A stretch of DNA of 64,000 bases from SAR202 cluster bacterium (GTDB taxonomy: Bacteria; Chloroflexota; Dehalococcoidia; Lucifugimonadales; Lucifugimonadaceae), in contig VFGZ01000041.1 in assembly GCA_009392215.1 (NCBI GenBank), positions 1 to 64,000 on the forward strand, in the 5' to 3' direction. The number at the start of each line of letters is the position of its first letter. Within the stretch, counting starts at the first letter, position 1. Below are positions 59,080 through 64,000 of this stretch, one piece after another. The position numbers and the translations under genes were made by a program. Below the pieces are notes generated by a model. It saw only the letters and a program-made list of their open reading frames with translations, had not been told where the DNA came from and made no database searches.

Positions 59080-60081
59080 TTATGTTGCAATTTCCATTCC
59101 TGGCATGCCGACTCCGGAGCCTTCGGAAATTACTAAATCATCTATCTCATTCTTTAGATCCACCGACATGTCCCAGTCGCCCCCGATGTTGTCGGTTGCT
59201 TCGCTAGGAGTGACTGATCCTGCAAGTGCAACGCTCACGGTTTCGTTTGCTAATACCCATGCGATTGCAAGTTGCGGAATCGTTTTGCCATGGTCTGCAG
59301 CAATCACCTTTAATTTTTCAACCACAGCGACATTGGCCGCCAGGTTTTCTGGACCCCAAGAGTTGATGCCAAAGTTAGCACCAGCACGGCGCCAATCGTC
59401 CTCGCTGAAAGTTTTATCGGCATCCCACGTTCCAGTTAACAGGCCATGGGACAGCGAACCGTATGCCATGATTCCCATTCCGTTCTCTTTTACAAATGGC
59501 ATTACTTCGGCTTCGGGACGCCGGTCAAAAATGTGATATCCGATCTGATTTGTGACGATTGGGCTGCTATCCCGACTTTCGGCCATCATTTCAACGGAGA
59601 AGTTAGAGACCCCTGTGTATCGTATTTTTCCTGCTGCTTTCGCCTTCTCCAGTGCATCCATTGGTTCAGAGAAGGCTCGGTTGTGGTCGGGCCAGTGGAT
59701 TAGGAATAGATCGATATAGTCGGTTTGCAGACGTTTTAGGCTTTCGTCGATAGAGGTCAGGAGTCGTTTGGGATCAGAATCAGACACAGTGGCTGATCTA
59801 CGATCTGGGTTATCTCGGACCCACTCTCTTGCTCCCTTGGTGACTAGCACTACGTCTTCACGAATACCCTTTAGGGCTTTTCCCATAAGATTTTCACCGT
59901 AACCCCAACCGTATACAGCTGCAGTGTCGAATAGGGTTACGCCGTTCTCATAAGAAGCTCGCGCTGCTTTGATAGCCTCATCATCATCAAAATCGCCGTA
60001 CATACCGCGACCCATTGGCCATCCCCCATAACCAATCACGGAGGTTTCTAATCCAGAGTTACCAAACATTCGCTTGCGCAT
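59080..60081 (-). CDS. Aldo/keto reductase
   Basis: 333 aa (alpha/beta)8 NADPH oxidoreductase. The catalytic tetrad is visible: Asp and Tyr in LFDTAAVYGWGYGENLMG near residues 51-56, Lys in VLVTKGAREW near 82 and His in DLFLIHWPDHN near 127. The first residues MRKRMFGNSGLETSVIGYG are family-typical. Members oxidise or reduce aldoses (for example D-threo-aldose 1-dehydrogenase) or dehydrate-reduce carbonyls. It is 60 bases downstream of the DUF4432 gene. Confidence 0.92.
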   Translation of the reverse strand: MRKRMFGNSGLETSVIGYGGWPMGRGMYGDFDDDEAIKAARASYENGVTLFDTAAVYGWGYGENLMGKALKGIREDVVLVTKGAREWVRDNPDRRSATVSDSDPKRLLTSIDESLKRLQTDYIDLFLIHWPDHNRAFSEPMDALEKAKAAGKIRYTGVSNFSVEMMAESRDSSPIVTNQIGYHIFDRRPEAEVMPFVKENGMGIMAYGSLSHGLLTGTWDADKTFSEDDWRRAGANFGINSWGPENLAANVAVVEKLKVIAADHGKTIPQLAIAWVLANETVSVALAGSVTPSEATDNIGGDWDMSVDLKNEIDDLVISEGSGVGMPGMEIAT

Positions 60082-60140
60082 TGTTGATCCTAACTATTAA
60101 TGAACTAACCAGCAGTTTGTATCAATCTATTTTTGTTCGA

Positions 60141-61223
60141 CTAATCCAACGCTGTATTGCCGTCGGTGTCGACGTGTATTACTCTACCTTTGCCGATAAA
60201 TGCTCCTGCTCTGATAGTAGCTGATACTGTTTGTCCAGCGGCTATGTTCAAGGCAGTGCCATTCTCTTGGGCTTGTTTTATCCCACCGTTTCCAAAACTT
60301 GTACAAGGCTCTAATCCAGCGTTATAGCATCTTCCATACCAAGGATAGCCATAGCCTCCTCCAAAATTTCGCCAGTACCAGAGGTATTTGAATGTCTCTA
60401 CGGGATAACTTACAGCCCAACCAATACCGGATTCTTCATTCAATAACGCATACCAGCCTTCTGACATTTCACTCATATACGCCATGTCTAATGAGCGATC
60501 TTCTTTTGGAGGGATATTAGTGAAGTCAAGAACAGATCCGTCTTTGGCGTTTATGTTAGGCCAATCCCCACTGAAGTTAGGCTCAAGTTTTGAGTTCGTA
60601 TCTATGCTTTCAGGATGGCTTAACAACTTTGATTTTGGCACGTACAGTTTTGCTTTATCTGATAGTACCGGTGGACCTATTGCTATGTGCTCAAGCCAGA
60701 CTATATCTAGATCTTCTTCTCCTTCGTTAGTGACAGATTCCTCGATTCTTAACATAGAGGAACCTGAAACAAGTGAAAGTGTCTTTGAAACGCTCATGGG
60801 CATTCGAACACTTTTGGCAGTAAATCTCACACTAACTTCATAGTGTTTGTCTTGGATGATTTGTGCGTCCCAAGGAATTAGGTTTACATCACCGTGAATT
60901 CCGAAATCTGCGCCATAGACCCGATCTGAATATCCTCCGTGCGGGACCACGGTTTGCCATCCGCCTTCATAATAATCCAGCCATACGGAACTCGGATCAC
61001 CGGTAGGCGGGATTGTATTTCGTGGATCACGTACGCCCCATGGGCTTCTCCACATAAAATCAGTGTCAGTCGGTTTATATACGAAACTGTTAATGTCAGC
61101 GCCCTTATCTGACAGAATACTTATACGAAGTAATTCGTTTTCCAGAATGATGGTTTTCAGACCGCGATACGTCCACGCATCTGATACACGACAACCGTTA
61201 GTTCTTTCTTCTTGGTAGTGCAT
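60141..61223 (-). CDS. DUF4432/aldose-1-epimerase-like beta-sandwich protein
   Basis: 360 aa. Galactose-mutarotase-like architecture: ILSDKGADINSFVYKPTDTD near the N-terminus, GGWQTVVPHGG near 95, and a C-terminal block SYPVETFKYLWYWRNFGGG then GYPWYGR and NAGLEPCTS. Such proteins bind sugars and may interconvert anomers or isomers. A paralogue with the same C-terminal block is encoded at 63693-64000. There is no signal peptide. It lies 18 bases downstream of the zinc dehydrogenase in the same direction. Confidence 0.8.
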   Translation of the reverse strand: MHYQEERTNGCRVSDAWTYRGLKTIILENELLRISILSDKGADINSFVYKPTDTDFMWRSPWGVRDPRNTIPPTGDPSSVWLDYYEGGWQTVVPHGGYSDRVYGADFGIHGDVNLIPWDAQIIQDKHYEVSVRFTAKSVRMPMSVSKTLSLVSGSSMLRIEESVTNEGEEDLDIVWLEHIAIGPPVLSDKAKLYVPKSKLLSHPESIDTNSKLEPNFSGDWPNINAKDGSVLDFTNIPPKEDRSLDMAYMSEMSEGWYALLNEESGIGWAVSYPVETFKYLWYWRNFGGGYGYPWYGRCYNAGLEPCTSFGNGGIKQAQENGTALNIAAGQTVSATIRAGAFIGKGRVIHVDTDGNTALD

Positions 61224-61241
61224 TTATTTTGTGTACGCTCC

Positions 61242-62303
61242 CTAAGAACCAGGTTGAATCACGATTCGAAAAACGTCTTTATTATGATCTAGCATGCGTT
61301 CGAAACCGTCTTCGATCGCCCGGCTGAGCGGGACAGTCTCCGAAATTAATGGCTTCACATTGATCTTCCCTTGCCCAACTAATTCAACGGCCGCTTCAAG
61401 ATCGCCTGGTGAGGTGGCTACGGATCCTATCACTGTAATTTCTGGGCCAACGACATTATTGAAGTTTATTTCAGGCGTAGTTGAATAAATCCCGATCAAC
61501 AAAGCGGTTCCGCCCCTACGTGTCCATTCAATAGCCATACGTGGAGTTTCTTTTGCGCCAGCAGTTTCAGCTGTGATATCGGGGCCAATATTGCCAGTCA
61601 ATTCTAGGATTTTTGCTGCGGCCGTATTTTCATTTTTACAGTTCACTGTCTCATCTGCTCCCAGTTCTCTGGCAAGCTTCAGGCTCTGATCACGAACGTC
61701 GACAGCAATGACACGTGCCCCTGCTGCTTTGAAGGCTTGTAGTGTGAGTAATCCGACCGTTCCGCAACCTATGACTGCAACGTTGTCACCGGCTCGAACC
61801 CCAGATCTTCGGACTCCATGAACGGCGACTGTTGCTGGTTCAATTAATGGAGCTTCCACATCAGAAATATGGTCGGGGAGTAGCACCATATGGTCCGCAG
61901 GCCACACCATAAATTCAGCGAGACCACCATCTGCCATGAATCCTGCGACTGCCATATTAGGACAAACGGCTTGTTGTCCTCGCATGCACCAAAAACAGGT
62001 TCCACATATCAACACCGTGTTTACTGCCACGCGGTCCCCCACCGAAACATTACTTACTCCCTCTCCAAGCTCCACAACGTGTCCAGAGGTTTCGTGACCT
62101 ATTACCAGAGGGGTTTGTTGTCCTGTAAGAGCATTAGGGGATCCATGTTGAACCCAGAGTGGGCCATATTGCCATTCTTCTATATCAGTGGCGCATATTG
62201 AAGTGTTAGTAATCCGTAGTTTTACTTCCCCTGGCGCGGGACTTGGCTCTGGAATATTTTCCAGACGGATATCTTTGTTACCGTGGTACACGATTGCTTG
62301 CAT
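61242..62303 (-). CDS. Zinc-dependent MDR dehydrogenase (sorbitol/threonine dehydrogenase-like)
   Basis: 353 aa. Catalytic zinc Cys in TSICATDIEEW near residue 37 and VIGHETSGH near 68; structural zinc loop CGTCFWCMRGQQAVC has the CxxCxxCx7C pattern; the Rossmann motif is VAVIGCGTVGLLTLQAF near 170. It oxidises a polyol or sugar with NAD(P). It leads the minus-strand group DH-DUF4432-AKR-amidohydrolase and is divergent from the enolase-superfamily gene at 62482, about 180 bases away. Confidence 0.92.
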   Translation of the reverse strand: MQAIVYHGNKDIRLENIPEPSPAPGEVKLRITNTSICATDIEEWQYGPLWVQHGSPNALTGQQTPLVIGHETSGHVVELGEGVSNVSVGDRVAVNTVLICGTCFWCMRGQQAVCPNMAVAGFMADGGLAEFMVWPADHMVLLPDHISDVEAPLIEPATVAVHGVRRSGVRAGDNVAVIGCGTVGLLTLQAFKAAGARVIAVDVRDQSLKLARELGADETVNCKNENTAAAKILELTGNIGPDITAETAGAKETPRMAIEWTRRGGTALLIGIYSTTPEINFNNVVGPEITVIGSVATSPGDLEAAVELVGQGKINVKPLISETVPLSRAIEDGFERMLDHNKDVFRIVIQPGS

Positions 62304-62481
62304 TTGAATAGTTCAGTCTTTTCCTGTGTGTTGGTCTAGGTTGAGAGGGAATTTTACATGTGGTGTGCCAACTAGCAATTTATGAATGGATAGGCGATTA
62401 CCTGTTCATAAGTGCTAATATCCTTCAGCCAGATGACCGTGTAATGATCTGATGTCATTGTTGTATAAAGAGGAGATTGAA

Positions 62482-63654
62482 ATGAAAACCGGCCCGAAAA
62501 TCACGAAAGTCTCAGTCACAACCTTTGAGCATGAACTTGAAAACGTTGGTAAGGATTACAACACTTTCAACATGGTTTACGAAGGCGGTTCTAAATTAAA
62601 ACAATCTGGAACGATCCTCCAAATTCATACTGACCAGGGGATTGTTGGTGAATACCCGGAGATTGGAAGGGCTATTGGAGATGTACAGACAGTCGCCGAA
62701 TATCTGATAGGCAAAGACGCTTTATCAAGAGAATCTATCTACAACGATATGAAGCGAGGTCTGCGGCACGGTGCGATGCTCGGAGTGGGCGTTGTTGATA
62801 TCTGTCTATGGGATATCGCCGGTAAGCTTTACGATGAACCTTTGTATCGCCTTTTGGGTGGTGAGAGAAAGCCCCTTCCTACGTATGCATCAACGTTGCA
62901 TGGCGATGAGAATGGTGGTTTACAGACGCCTGAAGATTTTGCTGATTTCGCGGAGCAGTGTTATGAAATGGGCTATAGGTCATTTAAGGTTCACGGATGG
63001 GGTTTGGCTCGGAACGATATAAAACGAGAAATCGATAACGTTTTGAATCTTGGTAAGCAATTCGATGGACGTATGGATCTGTTGATCGACCCTGCTTGTG
63101 AGATAAAGAATTTTGGTGACGCTCTCAAATTGGGGCGTGCCTGTGATGAAGCGGGCTTCTTCTGGTGGGAAGATCCTTATCAAGACGGCGGGGTTTCTCA
63201 ATTTGCGCACAGAAAGCTTCGTCAGATGGTTAAAACCCCACTTCTTCAGACCGAGCATATTCGTTTACTTGAACAGCATGTAGATTTTATTGTTGCCGAT
63301 GCCACTGATTATGTTCGAGCTGGCGCTCATGAAGATGGGGGGGTTACTGGCGCTATGAAGATTGCTCATGCGTGTGAGGGATTTGGCCTAGATATGGAAT
63401 TGCATGGTCCGGGACCAGTCCATCGTCACATCATGTCTTCGATACGGAATACCAACTTTTTCGAGTTGGGTCTCGTGCATCCTAATGTAAGAACTACCAA
63501 AGCGCCGGTTTATTTGGGTTACAACGATGATTTGGATGGCATAGATAGTGAAGGAAACGTCTACGCTCCAGAGGGACCTGGTATTGGTGTCCCTTTGGAC
63601 TGGGACTGGATTCGGGCACATCAGATCGATGAAGGTGTGCTGGCTGAAATCTAG
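62482..63654 (+). CDS. Enolase-superfamily (mandelate racemase/muconate lactonising) sugar-acid dehydratase-like protein
   Basis: 390 aa from the ATG at 62482, which has AGAGGAG about six bases upstream; an earlier in-frame ATG at 62452 lacks this. The three metal ligands are spaced as expected: Asp near 203 in LIDPACE, Glu near 230 in FWWEDPYQ and Glu near 258 in QTEHIR. The strand-2 base motif is SFKVHGWG, so the second Lys of KxK is replaced by His, and a His near 308 sits in MELHGPGPVH. It likely dehydrates an acid sugar; the substrate is undetermined. Divergent from the zinc dehydrogenase. Confidence 0.9.
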   Translation: MKTGPKITKVSVTTFEHELENVGKDYNTFNMVYEGGSKLKQSGTILQIHTDQGIVGEYPEIGRAIGDVQTVAEYLIGKDALSRESIYNDMKRGLRHGAMLGVGVVDICLWDIAGKLYDEPLYRLLGGERKPLPTYASTLHGDENGGLQTPEDFADFAEQCYEMGYRSFKVHGWGLARNDIKREIDNVLNLGKQFDGRMDLLIDPACEIKNFGDALKLGRACDEAGFFWWEDPYQDGGVSQFAHRKLRQMVKTPLLQTEHIRLLEQHVDFIVADATDYVRAGAHEDGGVTGAMKIAHACEGFGLDMELHGPGPVHRHIMSSIRNTNFFELGLVHPNVRTTKAPVYLGYNDDLDGIDSEGNVYAPEGPGIGVPLDWDWIRAHQIDEGVLAEI

Positions 63655-63683
63655 GACCCTGCTTTTCATGTTGCCCTGTTATT

Positions 63684-63696
63684 TTAATTGAATTAA
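63684..63696. other. 13-bp palindrome at the convergent enolase/DUF4432 junction
   Basis: TTAATT-G-AATTAA (63684-63696) is a perfect inverted repeat overlapping the stop codon of the minus-strand DUF4432 gene (63693-63695). It is AT-rich and short, so chance is possible, but it matches the pattern at two other convergent junctions. Confidence 0.3.
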
Positions 63697-64000
63697 CGTG
63701 TGGTCACTAAACCTTCTTCGGTTATTCGCGAAACACCTGTGGTGCTTTCAAACACCACGGCGCGTACTGTGGCTGTTTTTGTCTCACCCGGGTTGAACAT
63801 TATTGAAGTACGTTCTTCCGATCCCGGTTCAGGTATCCCGGCTCCTAAACTGGTAAACGGTTCAAGACCGACGTTATACGTTCGGTTGTACCACGGATAA
63901 CCCGACCCGCCACCGAATACCTGCCAGTACCACAGGTATTGGAAAATTTTGACAGGGTAACTCAGTCCAAACCCAATACCTATGTCCGGGTTGGTGACGG
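63693..64000 (-). CDS. DUF4432/aldose-1-epimerase-like protein, C-terminal part (runs off the window)
   Basis: The last 101 residues of a minus-strand gene whose 5' end lies beyond the window. The translation contains SYPVKIFQYLWYWQVFGGG then GYPWYNR and NVGLEPFTS, matching the C-terminal block of the complete DUF4432 protein at 60141-61223 (SYPV..F.YLWYW..FGGG, GYPWY.R, GLEP.TS). The two are clear paralogues on either side of the enolase-superfamily gene. Stop TAA at 63693-63695. Confidence 0.85.
   Translation of the reverse strand, partial: VTNPDIGIGFGLSYPVKIFQYLWYWQVFGGGSGYPWYNRTYNVGLEPFTSLGAGIPEPGSEERTSIMFNPGETKTATVRAVVFESTTGVSRITEEGLVTTR

Noticed and set aside
1-64000. CRISPR arrays, insertion sequences, prophage or toxin-antitoxin loci
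   Set aside because: No regularly spaced repeats, transposase or phage-like genes, or paired small toxin/antitoxin frames were seen.

Overview
The window looks like chromosomal DNA of a streamlined, probably marine bacterium of the phylum Chloroflexota, most likely a Dehalococcoidia/SAR202-type lineage. This is inference from several lines: a tmRNA whose decoded tag (GEREFALAA) resembles the GERELVLAG tag I recall for Dehalococcoides; a complete-looking futalosine menaquinone cluster; an LL-diaminopimelate aminotransferase; and a catabolic gene mix typical of SAR202 (enolase-superfamily dehydratase, luciferase-like flavin monooxygenase, Gfo/Idh/MocA, HpcH/HpaI aldolases, many MFS exporters). 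Genes are densely packed, many start with TTG, and convergent genes often have stop codons within a few bases of each other. I saw no tRNA, rRNA, insertion sequence, prophage, CRISPR array or recognisable transcription factor.

Layout. 1-8.3 kb is a catabolic island: a lipoprotein with an internal duplication, a Gfo/Idh/MocA oxidoreductase, two HpcH/HpaI-type aldolases, a zinc alcohol dehydrogenase, a malate/lactate-type dehydrogenase and an extended SDR. 8.3-21.6 kb is mixed: SRAP and nuclease-domain proteins, three MFS transporters, a Cof-type HAD phosphatase, a ribokinase-like kinase, dihydroorotate dehydrogenase, a PLP ammonia-lyase, MutL and an SMP-30-type lactonase. 21.8-29.1 kb is a futalosine-pathway operon in one direction (mqnP, ubiX-like, ubiD-like, mqnE, mqnA, mqnC, mqnD). 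It makes demethylmenaquinone from chorismate, with only the nucleoside hydrolase/deaminase step and the final methyltransferase absent. 29.2-34.6 kb holds a rhomboid protease, a zinc-type ABC importer behind a promoter/operator palindrome, an MFS transporter and a flavin monooxygenase.

34.7-45.4 kb is a long minus-strand housekeeping run: tsaC, a degenerate prenyl synthase, pgk, tpiA, miaA, dapF, dapL, hflX, ctpA, smpB and ssrA (tmRNA). 45.6-52.5 kb is a plus-strand purine operon (guaA, purD, a HAD phosphatase, purB, purC, a DUF3105 membrane protein, purS). 52.6-57.9 kb is a minus-strand histidine operon (hisZ-hisG-hisD-hisC-hisB). 58.2-64 kb is a second catabolic island (amidohydrolase, aldo-keto reductase, two DUF4432/mutarotase-like proteins, a zinc dehydrogenase and an enolase-superfamily dehydratase). 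Its enzyme classes match a non-phosphorylative sugar-to-sugar-acid route.

The most notable observations are: (i) a DapF homologue in which both catalytic cysteines are replaced (Leu and Ser), although it sits next to dapL; (ii) at least three genes (an MFS transporter, pyrD and a HAD phosphatase) whose family-conserved N-terminus extends upstream of any ATG/GTG/TTG, implying ATT/ATC (or ACG) initiation; (iii) a prenyl-synthase-fold protein lacking both Asp-rich motifs; (iv) a zinc transporter with a palindrome over its -35 box, His-rich tails and no binding protein; and (v) perfect palindromes sitting on stop codons at convergent gene junctions.
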